Source: Paenibacillus taichungensis (lineage in GTDB: Bacteria; Bacillota; Bacilli; Paenibacillales; Paenibacillaceae). From it: a stretch of 64,000 bases of DNA. How positions within the stretch are numbered: the stretch's first letter is position 1; every line of letters begins with the position of its first letter. The stretch spans positions 186,001 through 250,000 of the forward strand of contig NZ_QEVW01000009.1 in the NCBI RefSeq assembly GCF_003287275.1, written 5' to 3'. Shown here one piece after another: positions 34,198-42,160 of this stretch. The notes beneath the pieces are model-generated. The model saw nothing but the letters and a program-made list of their open reading frames with translations. It made no database searches and had not been told where the DNA came from. A program made the translations under genes and the position numbers.

Positions 34198-35394
34198 ATG
34201 GGAAATAGTAATCTTAATTTCTTGCAGCCTTATACATTTGCGAATGGTTTTATGTTGAAAAATAGAGTGGTCATGGCGCCGATGACAACGATGTCCAGTT
34301 TCTTCGACGGTTCAATTACCAATGATGAAGTCGATTATTATGCAGAACGGGCTGGTGGCCCTGGTATGATCATTACGGGTGTTGCGTACGTAACCGAAGG
34401 TGGAAAAGGCTTCGAAGGTGAGCTTTCCATCGCAAGTGATTCCACAATCAAAGGACTGTCCAAAATTGCAAGGGCCATTCAGAAAGACGGAACGAAAGCC
34501 ATTGTGCAAATCTTTCATGCAGGTCGCAAAACGAACTCCAAAACGCTAAGAGGTGTTCAACCCACCAGTGCGAGTGCAATCGCTGCCGCACATCCAATCG
34601 GCTCTGAGACACCGCGTGAATTAACATCTGAGGAAATCGAAAGCATTATTAAGGATTTCGGCAGAGCAACCTTACGGGCCATTCAAGCTGGTTTTGATGG
34701 GGTAGAGCTTCACGGTGCTAACACGTATCTGTTGCAACAATTTTTCTCCGTCAATTCCAATCAACGGTCCGATCAGTGGGGTGGGAGCTTTGAAAATCGC
34801 ATGCGATTTCCGCTGGAGGTCATTCAGGAAGTTGCATCGGTTATCGATGCCCATGCGGATAAACCCTTCATCCTCGGTTATCGGATTTCACCGGAAGAAA
34901 TTCATATGCCGGGCATCCAGCTCGAAGACTCCTTGGCGTTTGCCCAGGCTCTGACAGACACTCGGATTGATTACATTCATCTGTCGATGGGAAGTTACAA
35001 ACGAACCTCTTTAAACCACCCCGATGACAAAGAGCCAATTTTATCTAAATTCGTTCGGGTTTTGGATCACAAAAAACCTCTGATCGGTATCGGATCGATT
35101 GAGAGGCCGGAAGACGCAGAAGAAGTTATTAACGCCGGAGCAACTTTGGCTGCACTCGGACGGGAATTGATTCGCGAGCCGAAATGGGTACAGAAGGTAA
35201 AAGCAGGTGACCTTGGCAGCATTCGTTACCAAATATCCCCTTCGGATATGGATGAATTGCGCATTCCTTTGGCAATGCAGACTTATCTGGAAGGTTCGTT
35301 TCGGGAGGTCATGCACTTTACTACCGACAGTCAGGAAGGGACTGACTACCAGAATTCCCTTGCACCGATGGAGGGCTTTGAGAAGAAAATGTAA
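34198..35394 (+). CDS. NADH-dependent flavin oxidoreductase (old yellow enzyme family)
   Basis: The 398-residue protein is an OYE-type FMN enzyme: NRVVMAPMTTMSSF (N-terminal strand), IFHAGRKT, the substrate-binding pair in GVELHGANTYLLQQF (H and N), SDQWGGSFENR, and a final GRELIREPKW. It reduces activated C=C bonds with NADH. The GC and codon use are like the neighbours. It is divergent from the HxlR regulator, which I infer controls it. AAAGGGAGAG precedes the ATG. Confidence 0.93.
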   Translation: MGNSNLNFLQPYTFANGFMLKNRVVMAPMTTMSSFFDGSITNDEVDYYAERAGGPGMIITGVAYVTEGGKGFEGELSIASDSTIKGLSKIARAIQKDGTKAIVQIFHAGRKTNSKTLRGVQPTSASAIAAAHPIGSETPRELTSEEIESIIKDFGRATLRAIQAGFDGVELHGANTYLLQQFFSVNSNQRSDQWGGSFENRMRFPLEVIQEVASVIDAHADKPFILGYRISPEEIHMPGIQLEDSLAFAQALTDTRIDYIHLSMGSYKRTSLNHPDDKEPILSKFVRVLDHKKPLIGIGSIERPEDAEEVINAGATLAALGRELIREPKWVQKVKAGDLGSIRYQISPSDMDELRIPLAMQTYLEGSFREVMHFTTDSQEGTDYQNSLAPMEGFEKKM

Positions 35395-35458
35395 AAGCTA
35401 AACTATATTAGGTAGACTCAACTTCTGGATCATTAATAGATAGTTATCAATTACGGAG

Positions 35459-35498
35459 CAACCATTTCCTGCTATTACAAGAGGGAATGGTTGTTTTT
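35459..35498 (+). terminator. Intrinsic terminator
   Basis: CAACCATTTCC/GGAATGGTTG with TTTTT follows the flavin oxidoreductase gene. Confidence 0.85.
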
Positions 35499-35521
35499 AA
35501 TTATACAATAATTATTTACAA

Positions 35522-35552
35522 ACACAATTGAATTGTGTACAATCTAATTGTA
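35522..35552 (+). promoter_or_regulatory. Two OhrR-type operators
   Basis: Perfect palindrome ACACAATT-G-AATTGTGT (35522-35538) abuts TACAAT-CTA-ATTGTA (35538-35552). Paired inverted repeats of the TACAATT/AATTGTA kind are the binding sites of OhrR upstream of ohr in Bacillus. No ohrR gene is in the window. Confidence 0.75.
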
Positions 35553-35617
35553 ATCAAAATAAAAGAGACATCATCTTTACAAAATAAAATCTAAAACATA
35601 CAGAGGAGACAATACTC

Positions 35618-36037
35618 ATGAAAACATTATACGAAACTACAGTTATCAATACAGGTGGACGTCAAGGGATCGTGCAATCGCCGGATAACGTATTTATGCT
35701 TGATGTCGCTGCACCACCTGAACTGGGGGGGAAAGTAACGACAGCTACGAATCCAGAACAATTGTTTGCAGCAGGCTACAGTGCTTGCTTTAATTCAGCG
35801 CTGGAGTTTCAGTTGAAGAAACACAAAGTCGAAATTGAGAGAAGCACAGTATCGGCTACGGTTATGCTAGTAACGGACCCTGAGGATAATGGTGTGAAGC
35901 TCGAAGTTGAACTTGAAGTTAAAATTGAAGGTCTGGATGAAGAGACAGCACAGAAATTTGTCAAACTTGCTCATGACTACTGCCCATATTCCAAAGGCAT
36001 TAAAGGGAACGTCAATGTTACCGTGGGACTAGCCTAA
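35618..36037 (+). CDS. ohr: Organic hydroperoxide resistance protein (Ohr/OsmC family)
   Basis: The 139-residue protein has the two reactive cysteines C57 (GYSACFNSAL) and C122 (DYCPYSKG) and the early GGRQG arginine of Ohr. It is a thiol peroxidase that reduces organic hydroperoxides with the dihydrolipoyl system. ATG 35618 is after GAGGAGA. Expression is inferred to be under OhrR via the palindromes at 35522-35552. A terminator follows. Confidence 0.95.
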   Translation: MKTLYETTVINTGGRQGIVQSPDNVFMLDVAAPPELGGKVTTATNPEQLFAAGYSACFNSALEFQLKKHKVEIERSTVSATVMLVTDPEDNGVKLEVELEVKIEGLDEETAQKFVKLAHDYCPYSKGIKGNVNVTVGLA

Positions 36038-36125
36038 TCTTGAGCCGGGGCGATTCAATACTTTCGTTTGGACTTCACTGTTGAAGTCTGAAGCATGTAT
36101 CTAAAATAATGTCCAACACACTTAA

Positions 36126-36152
36126 GGCCTCCGAGGAATCGGAGGTTTTTTG
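36126..36152 (+). terminator. Intrinsic terminator
   Basis: CCTCCGA/TCGGAGG with a 4-base loop and six Ts. Confidence 0.9.
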
Positions 36153-36212
36153 ATATGTTATTAATTTTTCAGGGATATCCAATAGTAGAAAAAGAAATTA
36201 ATCATGATTGAA

Positions 36213-36233
36213 ATATACCCATGTGGGGTATAT
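36213..36233 (+). promoter_or_regulatory. CsoR-type copper operator
   Basis: ATATACCC-atgtg-GGGTATAT is an 8-5-8 perfect palindrome. It is very close to the CsoR site of Bacillus copZA (TACCCCTATGGGGTA), 40 bases before the next start codon. Confidence 0.75.
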
Positions 36234-36273
36234 TATTAGTGTAGAAATCGAAAGTTCAAAAGGAGTGCAACTT

Positions 36274-36834
36274 ATGAAAAAGTATGCAATGATATTGCTG
36301 ACTACGGTGATCACGGGCAGTCTGATGTTAAGTGGATGTGGCAAGAATGCTGAGCAGCATAATAGCAGTAGTGACAGTCATGCAGCGAGCACAGGAGAGA
36401 TGCACCACTCGGATTCGGGAGAATTACCGGAAGGACTTCAGGAAAAGAAAGATCCTACATATCCAGTGGGCAGCCAGGCCGTGATGAGTACGGACCATAT
36501 GGCTGGAATGAAGGGTGCAGAAGCGACCATTGTGGGAGCCTATGAGACGACAGCCTATGCAGTCTCGTACACACCAACCACAGGGGGAGACACTGTAAAA
36601 AATCATAAATGGGTCATCCAAGAGGAAATTCAGGGCCATACGGATCAACCTTATGCAGCAGGAGCAGAGGTTGTGCTGAACGCTGACCACATGCCAGGAA
36701 TGAAAGGTGCTAAGGCAAAGGTTGACTCCGCTGAGCAAACGACGGTATATATGGTTGATTACATCCCAACTACAGGTGGAGATCCGGTGAAGAATCATAA
36801 ATGGGTCACAGAAGAAGAATTGTCTATTCAATAA
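36274..36834 (+). CDS. YdhK/DUF1541 lipoprotein, CopL-like copper binding
   Basis: From the ATG at 36274 (AAAAGGAG upstream) the 186-residue product has a lipoprotein signal with lipobox LSGC, a His/Ser-rich linker (HNSSSDSHAASTGEMHHS), and two YdhK (DUF1541) domains of ~60 residues each: QAVMSTDHMAGMKGAEATIVGAY..GGDTVKNHKWV and EVVLNADHMPGMKGAKAKVDSAE..GGDPVKNHKWV. The H-M-x-G-M-K motifs in each could bind copper; CopL of Staphylococcus is a DUF1541 copper lipoprotein. The CsoR-type palindrome just upstream supports copper induction. The longer frame from 36208 would include that operator, so it is not the start. Confidence 0.9.
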   Translation: MKKYAMILLTTVITGSLMLSGCGKNAEQHNSSSDSHAASTGEMHHSDSGELPEGLQEKKDPTYPVGSQAVMSTDHMAGMKGAEATIVGAYETTAYAVSYTPTTGGDTVKNHKWVIQEEIQGHTDQPYAAGAEVVLNADHMPGMKGAKAKVDSAEQTTVYMVDYIPTTGGDPVKNHKWVTEEELSIQ

Positions 36835-36928
36835 TACATTAATACATTTTAATAAATGATCAAATTCCCACTCAATTATGGGTTATACTGGAACAATAAG
36901 ATTAAAGCTGCTGGAAAGGGGAATGTAT

Positions 36929-37108
36929 ATGATGGACTTCAGCAAGCCGCCCCATGCCTCCGAACCACATACACACAAACAGCGTCATGAAGAAAATGAA
37001 CAACAGCTTTTAGCCGGAGGGAAGAGCATTTGGTGGGAAATCAGCAATTGGCTGATTCTCGGTGGAATACTTGCGGTGATCTTCGTATTATTTAAGTTCG
37101 TGTTCTAG
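36929..37108 (+). CDS. Small membrane protein with His-rich N-terminus
   Basis: From the ATG at 36929 (AAAGGGG upstream) the 59-residue product has a hydrophilic start with several histidines (PPHASEPHTHKQRHEENEQQ) and one C-terminal membrane segment (WLILGGILAVIFVLFKFVF). It follows the CopL-like gene by 95 bases; metal handling is a guess. ATG 36923 and 36932 are alternative starts. Confidence 0.6.
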   Translation: MMDFSKPPHASEPHTHKQRHEENEQQLLAGGKSIWWEISNWLILGGILAVIFVLFKFVF

Positions 37109-37136
37109 AAAAAAGAGAAACATTAAAACTTTCGAT

Positions 37137-37166
37137 AAGGGCCATATTAAATGGGCTCTTTTTTTA
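37137..37166 (+). terminator. Probable terminator
   Basis: An imperfect AAGGGCCAT/ATGGGCTCTT stem with seven Ts. Confidence 0.65.
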
Positions 37167-37192
37167 CGCCCATACATATATATCATCAACGA

Positions 37193-37232
37193 AATAACAA
37201 ATGACAAAAATAAATATTTTTCATTTGTTATT
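37193..37232. promoter_or_regulatory. Palindromic operator upstream of the TetR gene
   Basis: AATAACAAATG (37193-37203) and CATTTGTTATT (37222-37232) are exact complements around an 18-base A/T-rich centre. It is a likely autoregulatory TetR site. Confidence 0.6.
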
Positions 37233-37255
37233 CGCTGTGTTAATCTAATTTCAAC

Positions 37256-37292
37256 GGAGGTGACTTGAGGATGGTGTAACCATCTTAATCAT
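37256..37292 (+). promoter_or_regulatory. Shine-Dalgarno with minimal ORF and hairpin before the TetR start
   Basis: A perfect GGAGGTGA (37256-37263) is followed by ATG-GTG-TAA (37271) and a 6-bp GATGGT/ACCATC hairpin; the TetR ATG (37293) comes after the hairpin and has no closer site. Confidence 0.4.
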
Positions 37293-37907
37293 ATGGAAAA
37301 GGACAAAACTTCTGAATTTTTAACCAAGGAACAAATTATCGCAGCAACACAGGAAACTCTCCGGCGCTTCGGTGTTGCCAAAACATCTGTCACGGATGTC
37401 GCTAAATTGCTTGGAGTTAGTCACGGTACGATTTACAGGCACTATAAAAGCAAGAAAGAATTGCTTGAAGGCGTGACCGCACAATGGCTCGAAGATGAGA
37501 TTATCGCGCCTTTGACGACAATAACTAAGGATCAGAGTTATAACGGAGAGAGTATACGTCATCTGAAAGTATATATAGAAACGTTAATCGCTCTTAAACG
37601 TCATTATGCCGAATCCGATGCAGAGTTGTTCGAGATGTACGCACGGGTAACCCAGGAATCCGCAGATATTATCAATAAACATGTGCAGCATCTTGTGCGT
37701 CATTTGAGTGAGGTCCTCCAGCAGGAGAACCTATTCAAAATCAACAACCCAGATATGGTTGCAGCGGCGATTCTTCAGGCTACAGCTCGTTTTCATCATC
37801 CGGCACACGCCTATGAATGGCAAAGCCCTACAATTGATGCGGAATTTGCACAGGTGTGGTTGTTGATCGAAAAGGGATTATTACATTTGGAACAAGAGAG
37901 GAAGTAA
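37293..37907 (+). CDS. TetR/AcrR family transcriptional regulator
   Basis: The 204-residue protein begins with a TetR helix-turn-helix (residues ~14-60: IIAATQETLRRFGVAKTSVTDVAKLLGVSHGTIYRHYKSKKELL) and has a typical C-terminal ligand-binding helical domain. The SDR gene follows after 6 bases, so it probably represses its own operon through the palindrome at 37193-37232. Its ATG lacks a close ribosome binding site; see the element at 37256. The inducer is unknown. Confidence 0.93.
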   Translation: MEKDKTSEFLTKEQIIAATQETLRRFGVAKTSVTDVAKLLGVSHGTIYRHYKSKKELLEGVTAQWLEDEIIAPLTTITKDQSYNGESIRHLKVYIETLIALKRHYAESDAELFEMYARVTQESADIINKHVQHLVRHLSEVLQQENLFKINNPDMVAAAILQATARFHHPAHAYEWQSPTIDAEFAQVWLLIEKGLLHLEQERK

Positions 37908-37913
37908 TCGTAA

Positions 37914-38654
37914 ATGAAAAAGCTAACAGGTAAAGTGGCCGTTGTAACAGGCTCATCCCGAGGGATCGGACGTGCTATAGCAGAGCAACTCGCTGAAATG
38001 GGCGCGGATGTCGTCATTAATTACGCGAGCAGCCCCGACAAAGCAGAGCAGGTCGCAGATATTGCTCGCCAAAAAGGAGTGCGCGCCATTACCGTTCAGG
38101 CTGACCTTGCCCGGAAGGGAGATGTGGAGCGTTTATTTTCCGAAACGATTAACCAGCTTGGAAAAGTCGATATTCTGATCAACAATGCAGGCATCATGAA
38201 GACAACACCTTTGGCAGATGTGACGGAGGAAGAATTCGATCAGCAGTTTGCGATTAATGTAAAAGGTACATTTTTTGCTTGTCAGCAAGCATTGAAACAT
38301 ATGGAGGATCAGGGCCGAATCGTTAATTTCTCCACTTCTGTAACTGGACAGATGTTTCCGGGATACAGCGTGTACGCAGGTACCAAAGGCGCAGTTGAAC
38401 AGATTACTCGTCAGCTTGCGAAGGAATTTGGCTCCAGACAAATCACTATAAATGCTGTTGCACCAGGTCCGGTAAATACCGAATTGTTTTCTGTCGGGAA
38501 GACGGAGCAGCAGCTCGATGGGATACGTAAAATGAATGCATTTGGTCGTCTGGGTGAGCCGGAAGACATTGCAAATGTGATCTCTTTCCTCGTCAGTGAA
38601 GAGTCGCAATGGGTTACAGGACAGACGCTGCGTGCAAACGGCGGTTTCATTTAA
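37914..38654 (+). CDS. SDR family oxidoreductase
   Basis: The 246-residue short-chain dehydrogenase has the cofactor motif TGSSRGIGRAIA (residues ~12-23), NNAGIM (~89-94), the catalytic S...YxxxK in GYSVYAGTKGA and a NAVAPGPVNTEL loop. It resembles 3-oxoacyl-reductase type enzymes; the true substrate is unknown. It is cotranscribed with the TetR regulator 6 bases upstream. Confidence 0.92.
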   Translation: MKKLTGKVAVVTGSSRGIGRAIAEQLAEMGADVVINYASSPDKAEQVADIARQKGVRAITVQADLARKGDVERLFSETINQLGKVDILINNAGIMKTTPLADVTEEEFDQQFAINVKGTFFACQQALKHMEDQGRIVNFSTSVTGQMFPGYSVYAGTKGAVEQITRQLAKEFGSRQITINAVAPGPVNTELFSVGKTEQQLDGIRKMNAFGRLGEPEDIANVISFLVSEESQWVTGQTLRANGGFI

Positions 38655-38754
38655 CGATATCATGCACGAAATTTATTCCTTTTGACACACAACCGGGCGA
38701 ATCCCCATATGATGCATTACATCATCAAGCAATTGGGGAAATGGGGAATTCGGG

Positions 38755-38952
38755 ATGGCAAAAGCAAAGGGAAAAAAGGCTCCCGCGTTAAAGAGTGACA
38801 AACTTCGTGTATCCATGAAATTGGTTACTTCGGATGTATGTGAGCGTTGCAAGACCCCCTGTACACGAGGAATGGATTATGCAGCACGGATGCGAACCGA
38901 TGGAGCTGTAGGCAAGGGCGTACCTTGCATATTAACTCGTCATACTTCGTAG
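38755..38952 (+). CDS. Small zinc-ribbon-like conserved protein
   Basis: The 65-residue basic product has a short lysine-rich start and the cysteine pattern CERCKTPC plus a later C (VPCILT), suggesting a metal site. I recall similar small proteins in Paenibacillus, without a function. The ribosome binding site is poor (GGGG some 10 bases upstream). Confidence 0.6.
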   Translation: MAKAKGKKAPALKSDKLRVSMKLVTSDVCERCKTPCTRGMDYAARMRTDGAVGKGVPCILTRHTS

Positions 38953-39017
38953 TCAGCAGCATAATAAAATTCATCCAAAAGAAGTTCGTATAATTACGTA
39001 TTGCCAACAACTATACT

Positions 39018-39056
39018 ATAGGGGCGTCCTTTAACAGGGAACGCCTCTTTTTGATC
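39018..39056 (+). terminator. Intrinsic terminator
   Basis: AGGGGCGT pairs with ACGCCTCT with TTTTT after the zinc-ribbon gene. Confidence 0.75.
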
Positions 39057-39180
39057 GTTCCAAGGGGTGGAAAATAATCTGGATAAAAAATGAAAAATGA
39101 TGAAAAACAGCGCAACTTTGTGGATGAACCTGCAGTATAAATGTACAACAGCTAGCAGCAGGGGAGGGAATATTGACGGA

Positions 39181-39735
39181 ATGAAATGGAAAAGAATTTT
39201 GCTGTGTGTCACGGTATTCTCCTTGCTCGGCGGGTCTTTATTGTTTGCAGATTCAGTGAACGAGAAGATTCGGGTTCTCATTAACGGCAAGGAAGCAGCT
39301 GACGGTGGTTATCTGATTGACGGAACGACCTATGTACCTGTAAGGGAAGCGGGCGGAATCGCCAGATGGGATAGCACAAACAAGAGAGTAACGGTTATCA
39401 AACCGAATGTACATATTTTTCTCTTCAAGGGAGATACCGTGTTTGGCAACGTGAACGTGGGTAAATTGAAATTTAATGTGTTCTCGCAAGTGGACAGTTT
39501 GACAACGGATATAGCTGCCGTGAAGGTGACAATTACCAATCCAAGTGGTGAGGTTAAGGATATTCAGTCCCAGGAGCTTAAGACACAGAAGGATAACTTC
39601 TGGTTCCGAACGTACGATTTTACGTATGATTTCAGCCGGGCTGGCAAGTACCAAGTCGGTTTTTATATTAAAGAAAATGCAAATAGTAATTATGTGCTGG
39701 CAGCCGAGAAAATCATTACCGCGCTGAACGATTGA
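39181..39735 (+). CDS. Secreted stalk-domain protein (copper amine oxidase N-terminal-like)
   Basis: From the ATG at 39181 (GGGGAGGG 12 bases upstream) the 184-residue product has a signal peptide (KRILLCVTVFSLLGGSLLFA) and a stalk (Cu_amine_oxidN1) segment: KIRVLINGKEAADGGYLIDG, TTYVPVREAGGIARWDSTNKRVT. The rest is a beta-rich domain. Such stalks are common in cell-surface proteins of Paenibacillus. Monocistronic. Confidence 0.85.
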   Translation: MKWKRILLCVTVFSLLGGSLLFADSVNEKIRVLINGKEAADGGYLIDGTTYVPVREAGGIARWDSTNKRVTVIKPNVHIFLFKGDTVFGNVNVGKLKFNVFSQVDSLTTDIAAVKVTITNPSGEVKDIQSQELKTQKDNFWFRTYDFTYDFSRAGKYQVGFYIKENANSNYVLAAEKIITALND

Positions 39736-39832
39736 AGCAAAAATAACCTTGGCGGTTAAATTGACCTGGACCATTGAACATGTTACGATATGCAAGGTTA
39801 CACAATTTCTATTTATAAAGCGAGGTATATCA

Positions 39833-40150
39833 ATGAGCGATCACACACATGAACACGGCGATGCCTGCGGATGCGGTCAAGACCACGACCACGACCACGA
39901 GCATGAAGAAGTTCTTCTGACACTGACAGACGAGAACGGAAATGACGTGGAGATGGTTCTGGTGGAGACGTTTGACGTGGAGAAGCATGTTTATGCGCTC
40001 CTGCTGGAACGTAACAATCCTGAAGCTGACGGCATCATTCTGCGTATGGAAGAAGAAGACGAGGAAATGGTGCTCTACAATATTGAAGACGAAGAAGAGT
40101 GGACCCGTGTTGAAGCGGCGTACAACGAACTCGTTGCAAGCCAAGAATAG
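39833..40150 (+). CDS. DUF1292 protein with His-rich N-terminus
   Basis: From the ATG at 39833 (GCGAGG upstream) the 105-residue product starts with a His/Asp/Cys-rich stretch (HTHEHGDACGCGQDHDHDHE) then a DUF1292 domain (VLLTLTDENGNDVEMVLVETF, YALLLERNN, GIILRMEEEDEE). Plain DUF1292 proteins (YrzB) lack such a tail; it may bind metal. Cytosolic. Ends at a terminator. Confidence 0.88.
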   Translation: MSDHTHEHGDACGCGQDHDHDHEHEEVLLTLTDENGNDVEMVLVETFDVEKHVYALLLERNNPEADGIILRMEEEDEEMVLYNIEDEEEWTRVEAAYNELVASQE

Positions 40151-40173
40151 TCATCCTTTTGGAATAAAGCAAG

Positions 40174-40204
40174 AAGGCTCCTTGATTACAGGGGGCCTTT
40201 TGTT
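40174..40204 (+). terminator. Intrinsic terminator
   Basis: AAGGCTCC/GGGGCCTT hairpin with TTTTG follows the DUF1292 gene. Confidence 0.65.
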
Positions 40205-40318
40205 TGCTTTCTATTAGGTATATATGCTGTTTTTTCTTGCGATAAGGACAGTGGAATAGGTGGTAAAATGCAAATAAGACAGCGATCATAACATGAGGCA
40301 GGACAAGTCTATGTGGAG

Positions 40319-40359
40319 AAAAAAATAAAAAGGACCAAGCATCCCGCTTGGTCCTTAGA
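40319..40359 (-). terminator. Intrinsic terminator (minus strand)
   Basis: An 11-bp AAGGACCAAGC/GCTTGGTCCTT stem with a T-rich minus-strand tail follows speA. Confidence 0.9.
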
Positions 40360-40390
40360 GATCGATCAAACTCATGAAGAGGTGGCTGTT

Positions 40391-41866
40391 CTAGAAAATC
40401 GCATCTGCTTCCACGATGACTTTTACATTGGTTACGCTACGGTCTTCAGGTCCTTTTACAGGCAGTCCAACTTCAACATGATCAATGATGTAGTCGATGT
40501 TTTCCTGAGTGATAACCTCACCTGGCAGCAGAATCGGAATTCCTGGTGGATATACGTAGATAAATTCCGAGATAATCCGGCCTGCGGATTCCTTGAAAGG
40601 AATGACTTCGGTATCCCCATAGAACGCATCACGTGGAGTCAGCATCAGCTGTGGCACATCTGGAACCTTAACCACCAGCTCGTGGGCCGGATTCACCTGA
40701 TAATACGTACGGGATAGATCTTGCAGGGCGTTCAGCAAGATTTCTACGGAGTCATCCGTATCTCCCGGCGTGATGAGGCACAGAATATTATACATATCAC
40801 TGAGCTCTACCTCGATTTTGTAATGCTCACGCAGCCAGTTCTCTGTTTCGTAGCCTGTAATGCCAAGGTGGCGAACATGAATAGTTACTTTGGTTGGGTC
40901 GTAATTAAAGGTAGCCTCTGTACCCAGCAGCTCTCTGCCGAAGCAATACAGTCCGTCCATATCATTAATGGAGCGTCTTGCAAACTCAGCCAAATCAATG
41001 GCTTTCTGTGCCATCTGATGGCCATTCAGAGCCAGATTACGTCTCGACGTGTCGAGCGAAGCCAGCAGGATGTAAGAAGTCGACGTTGAAGTCAACATAC
41101 TCAGAATGGTTTGTACACGCTGCGGGTTCACATAGCCATTCTTCGTGTTCAGGTTGAGTACAGAACTCTGAGTCATCGAACCACCCAGCTTGTGTACACT
41201 CGTTGCAGCCATATCAGCCCCGGCGGCCATGGCTGAGAGCGGCAGATCTTCATGGAAATGAATGAGTACGCCATGCGCTTCATCCACAAGTACTGGAACC
41301 TGATAGCTATGCGCCAGTTCAACAATTTCTTTCAGATCGGTACATACACCGAAGTACGTTGGGTTAATGACGAGCAATGCCTTGGCATCGGGATGACGCT
41401 CAAGGGCACGTCGGATCGCGCCCGTAGTGACACCGTGATCAATTCCTAGATTGGCATCCTGCGCAGGAGAGACGAACACGGGTTTCGCTCCTGAGAAAAT
41501 GATGGCAGACATGACCGATTTATGCACATTACGGGGCACAATAATCTTGTCACCCGGCTCACATACGGACAGAATCATGGTCATGATGGCACTGCTTGTG
41601 CCTTGCACACTAAAATAGGTATAATCGGCTCCGAAGGCATCGGCTGCCAGAATCTGCGCTTCCTCAATGACACCGGTTGGCTGATGCAAATCATCTAGCG
41701 GTGCGATGTTAATCAAGTCTATGGAGAGGGCATTATCGCCGATAAATTCACGAAACTCGGTATCCGTTCCCAATCCTTTTTTATGTCCCGGAATATGAAA
41801 TTGCACCGGATTGAGTGCCGCGTGATTTTTTAAAGCGGTAAACAGCGGCGTACGGCGGTGATCCAT
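40391..41866 (-). CDS. speA: Arginine decarboxylase, aspartate aminotransferase fold
   Basis: The 491-residue protein matches Bacillus SpeA from end to end: FHIPGHKKGLGTD, ALSIDLINIAPLDDLHQPTG, PRNVHKSVMSAIIFSGA, VDEAHGVLIHFHEDLPLSAM and the PLP lysine in TSVHKLGGSMTQSSVLN. It makes agmatine from arginine for polyamine synthesis. The ATG at 41866 gives the same N-terminal length as B. subtilis; the GTG at 41878 would add four residues. Divergent from an MFS gene. Confidence 0.93.
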   Translation of the reverse strand: MDHRRTPLFTALKNHAALNPVQFHIPGHKKGLGTDTEFREFIGDNALSIDLINIAPLDDLHQPTGVIEEAQILAADAFGADYTYFSVQGTSSAIMTMILSVCEPGDKIIVPRNVHKSVMSAIIFSGAKPVFVSPAQDANLGIDHGVTTGAIRRALERHPDAKALLVINPTYFGVCTDLKEIVELAHSYQVPVLVDEAHGVLIHFHEDLPLSAMAAGADMAATSVHKLGGSMTQSSVLNLNTKNGYVNPQRVQTILSMLTSTSTSYILLASLDTSRRNLALNGHQMAQKAIDLAEFARRSINDMDGLYCFGRELLGTEATFNYDPTKVTIHVRHLGITGYETENWLREHYKIEVELSDMYNILCLITPGDTDDSVEILLNALQDLSRTYYQVNPAHELVVKVPDVPQLMLTPRDAFYGDTEVIPFKESAGRIISEFIYVYPPGIPILLPGEVITQENIDYIIDHVEVGLPVKGPEDRSVTNVKVIVEADAIF

Positions 41867-42160
41867 CAGTGCTGTCACAACCTTTCCTAATTATAATTTG
41901 TAAGAAAAACGTCTTTCGACGTAAATTCTATGAAGACAGACCGCATGTAGCGGATGTTTTTCTTGCGATCACGGATTTAGTTCAGCTTCGCTGATAACTT
42001 ATCATTTTGTAATCTTAAACAAATTTGAGTATAGCAAATTAAGAACCGAATGCAAGCAGTATTGCTTGACAATTTTTCGAATTGCTGAGATTTGGACACA
42101 TCCCCGAGGGTAACAGTAAGGATAGGAGATGGGCAAGCAAGCATCGAAGGGGGAAAAAGA

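Noticed and set aside
36208-36273. An N-terminal extension of the CopL-like protein
   Set aside because: It would cover the CsoR-type operator and has no ribosome binding site, whereas the ATG at 36274 has one and begins a proper lipoprotein signal.
38133-38663. A 176-codon minus-strand frame opposite the SDR gene
   Set aside because: It is antisense to a clear dehydrogenase with all motifs and has no recognisable content.
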